64,000 nucleotides of DNA from Berberis thunbergii (Eukaryota > Streptophyta > Magnoliopsida > Ranunculales > Berberidaceae): contig QNQO01000536.1 of NCBI GenBank assembly GCA_003290165.1, positions 1-64,000 of the forward strand, written 5' to 3'. A model generated the notes under the pieces. That model worked only from the letters and a program-made list of their open reading frames with translations, had not been told where the DNA came from and did not search any database. Below are positions 1-10,739 of the stretch, piece after piece. Numbering within the stretch: the stretch's first letter is position 1; every line of letters starts with the position of its first letter. The position numbers and the translations under genes are program-made.

Positions 1-140
1 GGTAGGTAAGGGTACTGTAATGAACATTTTTGAGTTCTTTTCCTTGACCATTTTATAAGGTTAACGCACGAAATATGAACTGATGGTAGGGTTGAGTTAA
101 CTTTTTATTCTGAGTTTAGTTAGATTTTCCCTTTTTGCAG

Positions 141-306
141 TATCCTGAAGAGTGATCTCCAAAGCAACGTGGACTATGCTTGGAATGAATTAAGAGGAAA
201 ACATTTTGGTGCACTTGATGTTGTTCAACATGACAAAAGTTTAAGACATAGAATGGATGAATATGAAAATACAAGGATGTATAAGGATGCACTGCCTATG
301 TTGCAG
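141..306 (+). pseudogene. Unidentified captured exon inside element G
   Basis: A 166-base open block is framed by a good acceptor (pyrimidine run ending TTTTTGCAG at 140) and ends in TTGCAG before GTCTTA, a possible donor. The one open frame gives about 55 residues, including the stretches VDYAWNELRGKH and DEYENTRMYKDALP. It looks like a real plant exon: charged, without stops and with splice-like edges. I do not recognise the family. It lies inside a CACTA end, so it is probably a captured gene fragment, but because the element is cut by the window it could also belong to the gene into which the element inserted. Confidence 0.45.
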
Positions 307-477
307 GTCTTAATATATGGTTGTTACCATAGAAAATTATAGTGTGCTTTGAGTTTATTTGTTACCGAAGGAGATTTTAGTAGATGATATGAAATTAGAA
401 AATTTATTGTCTGTTTTTTCTGTCCCAATGACAGGTTTTTATTTTTATTGATTTTTTTTCCAGTATGTTAACATAAC

Positions 478-862
478 CGGCGCTTCCAAAGCGCCATTAA
501 AATGTAGGTTTTTTACAGATTTGTTAAGACAACCGGCGCTTTAAAAGCGTCATTAAAAGATTGTAAAATATTGATTTTTACATAACCGGCGCTTTTAAAG
601 CACCATTAAAAGTTATAAATACGGCGTTTCCAGTCAAGAGGAAATGTAATATCCATTTATTTATCGGCGCTAATATAAGATTTTGCGGCGCTTTCAAAAC
701 GCCGCAACTGGTCACTTTTAACCGGCGCTTTACACTAAGCGTCATTAATCTTTTGGCGGCACATACCTTTGCCAGCGCTTCCTCGGCGCTTCTGAAAATG
801 CCATTAATGCTCTAAACCGGCACATTTATAGCTTTACTGGCGCTTTCAAAAACGCCGCTTAA
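478..862. repeat. Subterminal palindromic repeats of CACTA element G
   Basis: At least eight variants of GGCGCTTTnAAAGCGCC and half-sites (for example near 478, 534, 586, 724 and 838) are scattered over 385 bases. In CACTA elements such clustered subterminal motifs are the binding sites of the TnpA-type protein. Their stop at the putative TIR supports the element boundary. Confidence 0.7.
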
Positions 863-882
863 AACAAATTTGTTGTAGTTCA

Positions 883-1315
883 TGGTGCCTTCCCAACACA
901 GCTAAGAGGCACGACCATTGGAAGGGACTTTTCAGTAGAGTAAATTCGGAAGGAAACTTTCCAACTTCCATCACAGATCCGTAACCAATGGGTAAGGTAG
1001 GTATGTGCTTTCACCCTGACCAAGAGAGGATACTTACAGTCCGGGAGTGTGCTCGGTCTCAAGTAAGTACCGTTTTTTTTTTTATTCACATGTACATGTA
1101 TTTAAAATATGTTACTTGAAATGATTCTGCTTGAGTAAACTAGTTCATGGCTTCGACCCTTGGTGTGTTTGTAGGGTTTTGGTGATAGCTATCAGTTTGC
1201 TGGAAATATAATAAACATGCATAGGCAGATAGAAAATGTTGTCTCCCCTCCTTTAGCGCTTGCACTTGGGAGAAAACTCAAGGAAGCTTTGGAGCAAAAA
1301 TGCCCTTTGCAGTAG
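883..1315 (+). pseudogene. MET1: DNA (cytosine-5)-methyltransferase MET1, C-terminal relic
   Basis: Two exons encode the extreme C terminus of a plant DNMT1-type maintenance CG methyltransferase. Exon 883-1062 contains [20 protein letters not shown] and [11 protein letters not shown], ends RECARSQ and has donor GTAAGT. Exon 1175-1315 starts [11 protein letters not shown] and ends in TAG at 1313. The copy is broken. An in-frame TAA follows SITDP. The conserved motif X (normally IGNAVPPPLA) reads [10 protein letters not shown], losing the G, A and P. Everything upstream is replaced by the CACTA end at 880. A working enzyme needs the N-terminal regulatory half and motifs I-VIII, none of which are here. 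The family call is strong; function is excluded. Confidence 0.88.
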
Positions 1316-1722
1316 GTTACAGTACATTCAGCATTTAGAGCAGCATGCTGTTTTGAAGAAATTTTGAAAAATTGAAGATTTGAAGGAAGATTCATATGAC
1401 AACTTTCTTGATAATAAATCCTCGGAAGGTGCAGATTCTTTGCATACAAGATTGTAGTGTATTCAATTATAAAAACATAAAATGATTCCAAAATAGAAGG
1501 TTTTGAATGCACTTTATCTTTGTATGGTGAATATGTGATTGTCCTCGTGTTTGGGGCGATCATTGTTACAGCTACAATATTATGATCTATAGTTCTCTTG
1601 TTATGGTTACTTATCAGTTTAACTCTTTGACTATATCCTTGGGAATTTCATTTTTTCCTTAATTTACATACTCCACCTGTTTAACCCTCTTTCTGTGTCC
1701 CAAACGTTTTAGCTGTGAATCT
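1316..1722. other. Intergenic sequence after the MET1 relic
   Basis: AT-rich sequence between the MET1 stop codon and the left LTR of element A. I see no coding exon, RNA gene or repeat. The last bases, ATCT at 1719-1722, form the left side of the target duplication of element A. Confidence 0.6.
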
Positions 1723-2289
1723 TGATGCGTCCAAATCTCATCATCCTGAGAGTTTGACCTGCACAATAGATGTTAGATTGCCAAATTCCACCTTTTTGGT
1801 GGCCGAAGGCACTCCGATGCTTAAGTCAGCGACTCTATTTGAAGAAGAAAATAAATCTTGACAAAACTCACTTAAAGTTGCATACCTTTGTTGAACGTTT
1901 TCTTTACCTTTAATAATGGTCGTGGTTAATTCTCTTCGTGACTTAAACATGTAAGGTGCAACGGAAGGAGATATTTCTCGTAACATTTTCCTCATTTATG
2001 GAGACGTGTCCGTAGAGGCGTAACTCCTCCACGGCTCTTTTTTGTGCATCGTTCTTCTTCTTTATGAGAGAACTCGTGTCGGGCCCGGATTTGGGTTTTG
2101 GTTCATGCGGCCCTGGATTTGTGTTTCGATTACGTCCTCCTTTAATGGGCTCTGTTTGGGCTTTTATGGTTGGCTTTAACCTTCTTGGATTCTACGACTT
2201 TGCCTAATAGATGGGTTACCAGATCCTCGTGATGAGTGCTTTCTGCCACGTGTATGGATTCAATGACAATCTATTTTGATGTATCATCA
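1723..2289 (-). repeat. 3' LTR of element A
   Basis: 567-base LTR, TGATGCGTCC to GTATCATCA on the plus strand, with TG...CA ends and a short terminal inverted TGATG/CATCA. It matches 13852-14239, 23155-23719 and 38688-39254 along most of its length. Confidence 0.88.
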
Positions 2290-2305
2290 GCCACTTCCCC
2301 CCTTT
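2290..2305 (-). promoter_or_regulatory. Polypurine tract of element A
   Basis: On the minus strand the bases next to the 3' LTR read AAAGGGGGGAAGTGGC, the purine primer for plus-strand DNA synthesis. Its position on the inner side of the left LTR fixes the element's minus-strand orientation. Confidence 0.8.
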
Positions 2306-2517
2306 AGTTAGTGGGTATGCTGACATGGCTACCAACTTCATGATGGTTTGTCTTTCAATTCCATCATTGCCTTGTATTTAATGTTGGTTGTACCTTTTTG
2401 CGGATAAGTGTCTCGATTCCTTGTTTGTCAGTTCGTTTTTGCGCATATTTTTTGGATTTCACGTAGCCATCATATTTTGTACGATATCCCATGAACAGTC
2501 CCATCGTTGTTTGGCTC

Positions 2518-2523
2518 TATAAA
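2518..2523 (+). promoter_or_regulatory. TATA box for the antisense ORF of element A
   Basis: CTCTATAAAGGG, a near-consensus plant TATA context, lies 107 bases before the ATG at 2625 and points opposite to gag. This spacing leaves room for a transcription start near 2550 and a short leader. Element B has a weakened version (CTTACAAAAGGAG near 23944). The promoter role is inferred. Confidence 0.5.
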
Positions 2524-2624
2524 GGGAATGGCGGGCTCGTCTTCCGTTTTTACGCTGTATTTGAAATTAGGATTTGTTCATTCCTTCGCCTTCTTCGTTC
2601 TCTTTGCTTTTTCATTTTTTAACG

Positions 2625-5050
2625 ATGTCTACTGGCGATAAATTAAGCAGTAAACCGCTAGCTATTTGTGAGGCTCATTTTTCTCCCAAGAAAGCCTCTC
2701 AAGAGACGTTGGACAACCTTCGTTATGACTACAATTTGCCACTCAACCTTGAGGTTATTTTTCCTAGATAGAACGACAATCCTTGTCGTCCAAGGTCTGG
2801 ATACATTATGTTGTATCCAAGCACGTTTTCTTCTGGTATTCGGTTCCCAATTCCAGAGTTGTTTTGGGAGTATCTGGATGTTTTGAGCATTCCTCCTGCT
2901 CAAATGGGTCCTAATGGTTGGAGAGTGATGTTTCTTCTTATGTGAGGGAAATTTTGTTCAACATTCCTTTGACTGTGAGGGTTCTGCATTCAGTGGTTGA
3001 TCTGATGGTGACCGAAGATATTTGCTTCCCCCATTCTTCTACCTGTTTCACGAAGTTTAACGATGACATCCGCAATTGGTCGAGGTCCTAGTTTTATGCT
3101 TGTGTTAACTTTGGCTACTTCCAATTGCGATGTCGTCTGATTTTTCGATCGTTCTGAGTTCCCAACAAACAAAATGATGTTCAGTTGACTGCGAAGGAGT
3201 GGAGGATCAGTGACTAATTCTTGAAGCTTCCCCAGTTTCTTATTGCGGCATTTATTTCTGAGGACATTTTGGATCATAGTGGTTTGTACACCATGAACGA
3301 AGTGGACTAGCCCTTGCTTATTGAATCCCCTGCTGAGGATATCACTGCTCGCGCTGGCGTTAGTGGTGCTAACATTGATTGGGAAGTGAGCTCAGGTAGG
3401 CACATTACATATCTCAATGCTTCTTTCAATATCGTAGCCTCAGCCTCCAGGAAGAGGAAGCTTGTGAGGCCCATTGGTTCATCGAGGCGATTGTCAGTAG
3501 ATCCTGGTTGGGTTTCGAGGAAGAAACAATTCTCTACTCATGGTACTACCCAGACAGCATTCGGTCCGAGTCCTGGCCAGGATGTTATTAAAACTACCTC
3601 TTGTCCAAGTCTTCATGCGAGGATGTTGTGATAGAGGATCACACATTTCTCGAGGAGGTTGGTGTTTGAGAGTAGCGAGAAAGAGACTATTAGTCCCTTG
3701 GAACATAATGAAAAAAGGCTTCTTCCTGCCTATGGTGTTTCGAACTTGGTGAATAGTCTAACGATGATCCCTGAGCTATTGATGATAAAATGCTTTATTT
3801 TTTGATGGAGAAGTCTAAAAAGGTTGTTTGTTGTGGTCGGAGTTTCGAGGTTCACTTTCCTCTTTCTCATTCTATTAACGTTAGTGATGCGGCCGAATTC
3901 CTAGTTTTTCCTCCTACCCGTCTAGACTTTCTTGCTCCTGCCGCCACAACTAGTCTCGTTTTTGTTATGGTCGTTCCACTTTTGGAGGGTAAAAGTGATT
4001 TTTTGTTGTCACTGATGTTCCTTTTGCCCTTTCGGCTGTTGGGGGTGGCTTCTCAGTGCTTTTGGATTCTCGTGTTCTTCATCCACAATGTTGCTGGACT
4101 GAGCCTAGCCCAAAAGATATCCATATCAAGTCAGATGGTAAGTTTTGTTTGTTTTACTCAGTTTGACGTGCAAGATGGTGCACGCAGGTTGATAAATGAA
4201 TGGCATTGGTGATCAATGGAAAGACCTTCGATGCCTGTATTGGATCCAATTGATCACCTTGATTATGGTCTTGAGAAGATAATGGACGGGATGAATAAAC
4301 TCACCTATGCAAGGGTGATGGGCTCGGTTTATCGAGCCGGTCGTGATTAGGTGGTTTTTTTAGAGGAAGTTGCCAACAATGTTGCTAGTACTTTTTCACG
4401 TACTTTCCCAAGTCAACGTGTTGAGAGCGCAATGCACAGAGTTGGAGAAAACTGCCAGGGCTGCTCAGACATTGTTGATTGAGGCAAAAAGTGTGTGAGA
4501 TAACTCTACTGCTGAGCTTCGGTCCTTGAAAGCCAAGTTGGATGGGGTTCATGCTTGTTTATGTGATGTGGTGAAGGAGTTATCCAACTAGAAGGTAGCT
4601 TATGACTAGGCTGCTTGTGCTGAGATTGAGCAATCCATTAATCATGATATTGTTGAGAGGCGGATGGAACAGTTGACTGCTGTTCTCGACGAGGTCAAGG
4701 CAGATACTTTTGTTATGCTTACCACCGCCGAGGGACGGCTTGCCAAGACAAAAAAAATTGCTAGTGCCCAGGACAAGCTTTGCATTGTCGAAGTTGAAGA
4801 TTGGAAGTGAGTTGTGGATGGGTGGGTTGAACTTCTTGATTATATTAAGGGGCTCAGTGTGGATTTATCCAAGTACCACCATTTGGTTGATCAAGCTTTT
4901 GAAGATGATGACGATGGGGAAATTGCCCCATCCCCTTCGAGCAGTCCAATGTTTGAGGAGCCATAGCCTCCTTCTAAAAAAAGAACTTCGCCCTCTCCCG
5001 TAGATGATGTTGTTGACGATGCTGTGGTTATCTCAATTTCTTTTGCTTGT
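2625..5050 (+). pseudogene. Antisense extra ORF (PF04195-like 'plant mobile' protein) of element A
   Basis: Starting at the ATG at 2625 (MSTGDKLSSK...), the plus strand shows a decayed protein related to the putative gypsy-type transposon family PF04195. Near the start DNLRYDYNLPLNLEVIFPR parallels the DNIRHDYSL...DLEIVFP segment in element B. Downstream come pieces with many charged residues, and an acidic tail around 4890-5040 encodes a D/E run followed by PSPSSSP-like sequence. Several frameshifts and stops break it. It lies between the 3' LTR and gag in the orientation opposite to gag, as reported for additional ORFs of Tat elements such as Retand and Grande. Its function is unknown; it is not a transposase in any demonstrated sense. 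Confidence 0.65.
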
Positions 5051-5224
5051 TCCTCAAAACGTATAAGTATCCATAAGGTAATTTGAAGTCTTGTCGACTC
5101 TTTGTTTGTTGCTTGTTCCTCTTTAGTCTAGCTGTAGTCGTATCGGGCAATACTTCGAATTCCCTTATGGATACTTACACGTTTTGACGCATTAGTTGTC
5201 TTGAGATGGGTTGACTTTATCATT

Positions 5225-6090
5225 CTTGATGCGTTGGAGCTTGAGCGAGCAAGTTGATTTTTACTTTATTGGGTTTAACATATCAGTCGATCCGTAGCTC
5301 CTTGAATCAAGTTGATTCGTTCCTTCAATTTGACTTCGTTGGTTCAACGCATCGGCCGACACGTAGTTTTCTGGATTAAGTTGGTTCGTTCGTCCAACTT
5401 TTACATCGTTGGTTTGATGTACTAGTCAACCTGAAGTTGCTTTTTACTTAAGTTGACTTGTATGTCCAACTTTTATTTCGTTGGTTCGACGCGACGGTCG
5501 ATTCGAAGTTTTCTGGATTAAGCTGACTCATTCATTCAACTTTTACGTCATTGGTTTGATGTATTAGTTAACCCAAAGTTTCTTTTTACTTAAGTTGACT
5601 TGTTTGTCGAACTTTTACTTTGTTGGTTCGATGTGTCAATCGATTCAAAGTTTTTTGGATTAAGTTGACCCATTCGTACGACTTTTACTTTATTGGTTTG
5701 AGGTACTAGTCAATTTGAAATTGCTTTTTACTTAAGTTTTCTTGTTTTTTCAACTTTTACTTCATTGGTTTGATGCATTAGTCGACTCAAAGTTTTCTGG
5801 ATTAAGTTGATTTAGTCGTCCAACTTTCACTTCGTTTGTTTGACGTCTCGTCGACTCGAAGCTTCTTTTTACTTAAGTTGACTTGTTTTTCCAACTTTTA
5901 CTTTGTTAGTTCGATGCCTCAGTCGACTTGATGATTTCTGTATTAAGTTGACTCGTTCGTTCAACTTTTATTTCGTTGGTTTGACGTACTAGTCAACCCG
6001 AAGTTAACTTAATCCAAAAAAATTTGAGTCGACTGATTCGTCGAACCAACGAAGAAAAAGTTGGACAAACAAGTCAACTTAAGTAAATTG
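5225..6090 (+). repeat. 142-bp tandem array with inverted end in element A
   Basis: The marker CTTTTTACTT recurs at 5440, 5582, 5724 and 5865, giving a period of 141-142 bases. Each unit contains two diverged halves of about 71 bases, both built around 'CAACTTTTACTTCGTTGGTTCGA'-like text. The last segment (about 6000-6090) is the reverse complement of the unit, so the array end can fold back. It occupies the place where pol would be expected between the antisense ORF and gag. Hypervariable tandem repeats are known in this part of Tat/Ogre elements and can seed satellites. Confidence 0.85.
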
Positions 6091-6417
6091 GTAATTTTAT
6101 TGTCATCCACGCATACGATGTTAATTTGGAATTGGTAATTTTATTGATATTCCCATTTGGATGTTTTGACCAACCCTAACGATTGTTTTTCTAAAGCATT
6201 TATGCTAGATTGAAAAGTGATTTGCTTTGTCTTCCTGATCTTAGCTTTGTTGATGTCGATCCTTGTGCTAGAGATTGATGTTTTTGTTGCTCTGTCTCAT
6301 ACGTCTTTATTCCCCGCATTTTCTATTGGTTATGCTTTGCTTGTTTGTCCTATATTTTATCGTAGGTAACATACTCGGGGTGCTTTCTGATCCGATAGCT
6401 GAGTAGTATCGATTTGT

Positions 6418-6590
6418 CCGATCATGCTTGCATCAACGCCAATCTGTCCAATCATGCACATGTTAGCACCAAACTATCCAATCATGCCCATATCAACACC
6501 AAACTGTCAATCATGCTCACATCAACACCAAATTGTCAAATCATGCTCACATCAAAGCCAAATTGTCCAATCATGCTCATGTTAGCACCG
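6418..6590 (+). repeat. 30-bp minisatellite, six copies
   Basis: ATCATGC recurs at about 6421, 6451, 6481, 6510, 6540 and 6570. The unit is roughly CCAATCATGC + TCACATCAACACCAAATTGT. It sits between the 142-bp array and the C-terminal end of gag. The open frame across it is a by-product of a period divisible by three and is not called as a gene. Confidence 0.8.
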
Positions 6591-6639
6591 TGTTCAGCGT
6601 CAACTGCAGTGGTTTGGTCAAGTTAGTGTCGTTGTCGAT

Positions 6640-8149
6640 TTCGTCGTTGGTAATTTGGGTTGAGCTTGTGTCCGTTGGTAGGCTCCTTGAATTGTGTTAA
6701 TTTATTGAGGCAAACTTCTCCATGTTCTATGCATTGGTAAAATGGTTCGTTCGGTTTCGTTAGTACTCCCGTTTCGATATAGATCAGTTCGAGTGGGAGG
6801 TATTTCTGGCTACTTCTTCTGTTCGGTTGATTGTTTTGTTTCCTCCGGCCATGCAGTGTAGGGCTTATATTAGTTTTTTGGGCTGTTCTTTTGATCTCGT
6901 AGTGGTATCGATTTTTTCCTTCCTTTTGAACTATTTGTCCTGCATTCCGATGAACTCTTCGAGTCATCCTCTCTGAACGCAATGCTCGATTTCATCTTTT
7001 AGATTATAGCAGTATTCGATATCATGCCCATGGTCCTTATGGAAGGAACAATGTTTGCTTTTGTCTTTTTTTTTCTGTGTCTCCTCTCATCCTGAGTGGC
7101 TAGTTGATGTCATCCCATTTTGCTATGTGCTTCAATATATTGGCCCGACTCGTTTTCAAGGTTGTATATGGTTTGTATGTCTTTCATCACGCTTGTTACC
7201 CGCTCGTGTTACGGCCGTCCTAAATGCAGCTTCTCGGACTCTTGTTGGTTTGATTTGACTCTTCCGCTACCCTGATGCCTATTCAAATTAATGATATCGT
7301 CCCATGGTTCGTCATCTCATCTTCTTTCCTTCTTCTTTTCCCGTTTCCTCGAATGATTATCCCTTTCATGGTTATTTTTCCTCCAGGCAAGTTTCATCTC
7401 CCCAAAAGAAATGTGTTTTTCGGTTGTTTTCAATAGGACTGCCATGTTATTTGGGGGTTCCAGGTTGGGAGCATAAAAATGGGGACCTCTCATCAGTCCG
7501 GCGGTGAAAGTTGTGAGTCGTCGCTGCATCCGTTGATCATTGTTAGTTCGTTGGTGAAACTAGTGACGTATTCCCGTGTAGTCTCTTCTAGCTTTTGCTT
7601 GATATGGAGGAAATATTTTTCTCATCCGCTGACTTTCGATGAATTTTGTGGTAAAGGCGGTGCCTAACGCCTGGAAAGAGTCTATTGACCTTGGTGGTAG
7701 GTTGTTGAACACCTTCATTGTTGTGAAGGTAAGACTAGTTGGAAATGTTTTGCACAAGATCGACTCTATGGTCTCTTTCAATGCCATCATGTAGTGGAAG
7801 TGTCTTAGGTGATATGTTGGGTCAGTGGTGCCATCATATACTTCGAACTTTGGCGGAGTGAACTTTTTCGGCATGGGAGTTATCACGAGGGCATCGAAAA
7901 ATGGCGGCTTTGCTAATTCGTAATATACGTTGGGATCAGTGACTCCGAGTCTGAAGGGATTTCAGCAAGCATTCTGTTACACTGTAGAGTCTTGCCCTGG
8001 AGGAGTTCATTGCTCTCGAGGTTTCCTTGTTGGGGTTCTATTAGAACTTCGTCACTCCCTAGAGTTCGGTTGTGGAGTTATTCTTGGGTGGTGCTTGGAT
8101 AGGATTAGTTGGCTGGATGCGTTCCTGGGTGAGTTTTTCAAGTATCTGC
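6640..8149 (-). pseudogene. gag of element A, left part
   Basis: Minus-strand capsid gene, decayed. At 7560-7886 it encodes a retrotransposon gag core (PF03732-like) with ITPMPKKFTPPKFEVYDG, DPTYHLRHFHYMMAL and a conserved FTTKFIESQR region. At about 6950-7050 lies the nucleocapsid-like His/Cys segment KHCSFHKDHGHDIEYC followed by NLKDEIE, a variant zinc-knuckle region typical of Tat gag. At 6830-6880 an LHGRRKQNN stretch parallels the gag-protease linker of element B. There is no protease after it: the 30-bp and 142-bp arrays follow directly. Element C interrupts gag at 8149/8150; the remaining 5' part is right of 13512. Confidence 0.75.
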
Positions 8150-8345
8150 CACTACACCAAAAATACCCATCAGCAACGGTTTGGGACCATGGGGGAAACC
8201 TACTGCCACGACTTAAAGGCCTAACCATTTGAGGCGTCGCCAAATCACCATTGAACGCTATAAACATGGCAACACCTAGTAGCAACGGTTTTATGTTCGA
8301 GGATGCTTGATTATTTTTTGCATTTAGCCATGGTTTTAAGACTCC
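8150..8345. repeat. Left terminal and subterminal region of element C
   Basis: Contains AACGGTTT, GCCACGACTT and GCAACGGTTTTA motifs, variants of the ACGGTTTTAAGCCGTGGC palindrome that fills the ends of C and D. Alignment by eye to 30603-30790 (element D) shows only scattered substitutions over about 180 bases. Confidence 0.8.
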
Positions 8346-8459
8346 TCCCAATCTTCTTGTCGCTTTCGTAAGTAATCCGTTTCTGCTGATTATCAGTATC
8401 GAAATCAGTTTAGTAACTAAGATCATATAAAAAAAGGAGACAATACACGTAAGTTGCAG

Positions 8460-8740
8460 ATATTTAACAGGTTTATCGAACAAGCCTCCCTGGCTAACAG
8501 ATAAGGTCATTGTAGATATGACAGAATGAGATGGAGAAGATTGTAGGTAGACCCAAGAGTGCAACGACTTCGAAAACAAAGTTGCTACGGTAGTTTTTTT
8601 TTCCTAAGGAAGAACAAGTGTCCTGATTTTCGGACGAATCAGATTGGGATGTTATCAGAGTAACACCATTGTAAGTACTGCTTGTGGATAGCTTATGGCA
8701 CGTTGTAAATGCACCCAAAAGTAAATAAATAAGCACCATT
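8460..8740 (-). pseudogene. Unidentified exon-like block in element C
   Basis: On the minus strand an open stretch includes SQSDSSENQDTCSSLGKK in one frame and LSVSQGGLFDKPVKYLQLT in another, followed by a possible splice donor near 8450 (TTACGTG). Composition resembles plant coding sequence more than the AT-rich filler on either side. I do not recognise a family. It could be the 3' part of the same gene as 9396-10150. Confidence 0.3.
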
Positions 8741-9395
8741 GATGATGTAAAGTCTGCCTAATAGAATGAAAACCATCAGGGGAAAAATGTTGCTATCAGT
8801 TAATGAGACTAAACTACACAAGTTGAGATAAAAGAAAATAAATAAATCAAAAAATAAGAGAACCGTGCTGGAAAAGGTTCCCTTAAGATGGCCTGTTTTC
8901 AATATGCAGATAATGGTATTATTATTTTTTATGGTGTATGATAGTTGAAATCTCAAACACATTCTTATTTGTTTCCATTTAATATTAACTTTGCAAAAAG
9001 TGTTATGACAGGATGGTGATGGCTGTGTGGTGATCATTCAACATAAATTTTTGAAACCAGTCATTCAAACCTTGGACTTCAATTGAGGTGTGATGTAGAA
9101 AGAACATATACCAGATCTAACAAGAACATCCAATAGTTTTAAATCATTAAATACGATAAATCTAGAATAAAAAATTTAGTGCATGACCCTATTTTCAAAC
9201 TGTGCCACCATATACCTAGGTTTGCACTTCAAGCACCACTGCACAAATCTGGAACTGTTCTGAAATTTCAATTTGAATAGCTATATCGCATAGAAATATA
9301 TACACATCCAAATAGACCACAGACTAAGCTAATAAAATGAGTGCCCTTTCTATGTATAAACTAAGCATTAGAAATGTAAGAACTGAGAAGCACAC

Positions 9396-10150
9396 ATACA
9401 CTTACCAAATCACCGAGGAAGAAGAGACCAAACCCATAGTTGTTTTCAGTGTAAGGTCCAGAGGAGTCTTATGACCAAGAATATTGATTTCACTTGAGAA
9501 ATTCCGTGTGTAGTCAGATGAAAGAGCACCGGATCTTTCAGAAGTATCATTGGGCAAATGTGAGATGCCATGTGGTTTAGAAACACCCAGTGTTTTTAGG
9601 GTTGCCTAGAAAGACACAAACCAACTTACTACAGTGGAGATAGTGTTTCAAGAATTGAACACAAATCGAAAACTAGCGAAAAGTTACCTCATCAACACCT
9701 GCATGAGACTTCTTTTCATTTCCTAAAGATAGCTCAGCAACAGTGTGTAATGTATTCTGACTGCATTTTTCAGTCACTGACCATGCCTGTGAAGTTACTG
9801 CGATTAATCCCAGTAACCTCATCAAAAGAGGAATCAATAATAAGAGAGATAGTTGAAAAAGAGAATCAGGTCATCAGCAAGGTGAAGAGCTAAAAGTCTC
9901 CATATTCCAACGACTGAGAAAGCAAAGAAAATCAAGTTAATCTGATAACTAATAGTCTAATTCTGTATTAATCAGTAGGCTAATTTAGGACTGCTGATAA
10001 AACCAAGCTTGGATTATTTTTTCCTATCTATATATGCTAGAATAAGAAGTATGAAAGCACCTTCTCCATAGTACACATTGACAGAAAGAACACCCGCATG
10101 TTGCAGAAGTGGAGCAAAATCAGAATCCGCACTATTGAGTCTCTGAATCT
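9396..10150 (-). pseudogene. Captured multi-exon gene piece in element C (possibly DONSON-like)
   Basis: Three exon-like blocks on the minus strand: 10040-10148 (RLNSADSDFAPLLQHAGV...), 9675-9790 (AWSVTEKCSQNTLHTVAELS...) and 9396-9608 (LGVSKPHGISHL...KTPLDLTLKTTMGLVSSSSVIW). The last segment resembles the conserved 'LDxxLKTxxxxxSSxxxxW' stretch of plant DONSON (downstream neighbour of Son, a replication factor), but I have only this one motif. Splice-like AG/GT edges separate the blocks. No start or stop is visible. Treat the family name as a suggestion; that this is captured coding sequence is more secure than which gene it is. Confidence 0.35.
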
Positions 10151-10739
10151 GCCACAAACAATCAAGGAGAGGCAGGACCATGTTTCAGGTATAAAGAAGC
10201 ACTACAAATCATGACTAACACAATATGTTGAGCAATGACATTAATGGCTCTTGTGCATCAAACAGTAATGGTTCAAATTGGAGGAAAATATAGGGTATAT
10301 CCATCCTAATAAAACAACCAAAATTTATTAAAAGAGGTGAAGGGAATATATGGACATGATAGTGGTTGTGATTTGGTCATTTTCCCTGTATAACCAATAT
10401 CATCCATGCCAACAATAAGCATCCCAATGATAACTATTACAGATGTGAAACAGAAAGGGCAAGTCATTCACGAATTCCAAAGATGATGTCAATGAGTTCT
10501 TTTTCCAGATAAACCTCCATAACAAATCATAAGAGGAGTGCAGGACAAGAGGATTCACGCAGAGGGAGGAGGCAAAGTACCTGAATAATGAAACTTGAAC
10601 TGGTTCTAAAATGCTCAGCGTGTACCTGCATAACTCTCCCCTGCTATGTAAAAACTCCATTTTCTGTTCATGGGATACTTGAGGTACCATTTTTTGTACC
10701 TGTGTGTAACTGCATAACTCTAAAATGTTCACTCAAAAG

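Larger units (their letters stand above)
1..880. mobile_element. CACTA DNA transposon (element G), right end only
   Basis: The right end reads TTTGTTGTAGTT at 869-880, which is the reverse complement of a CACTACAACAAA-type terminus with one mismatch at the last base. Just inside it lies a dense set of GGCGCTTT/AAAGCGCC motifs (478-862), the subterminal repeats expected of CACTA elements. The left end is outside the window, so length, target duplication and coding content cannot be judged. The element abuts a MET1 exon at 883, so it probably inserted into that gene copy. The exon-like block at 141-306 lies within it and may be captured cargo. Confidence 0.7.

Noticed and set aside
6414..6626. 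Small plus-strand protein with repeated SNHAH/STKLS text
   Set aside because: It is the translation of a 30-bp minisatellite; a period divisible by three keeps frames open by chance.
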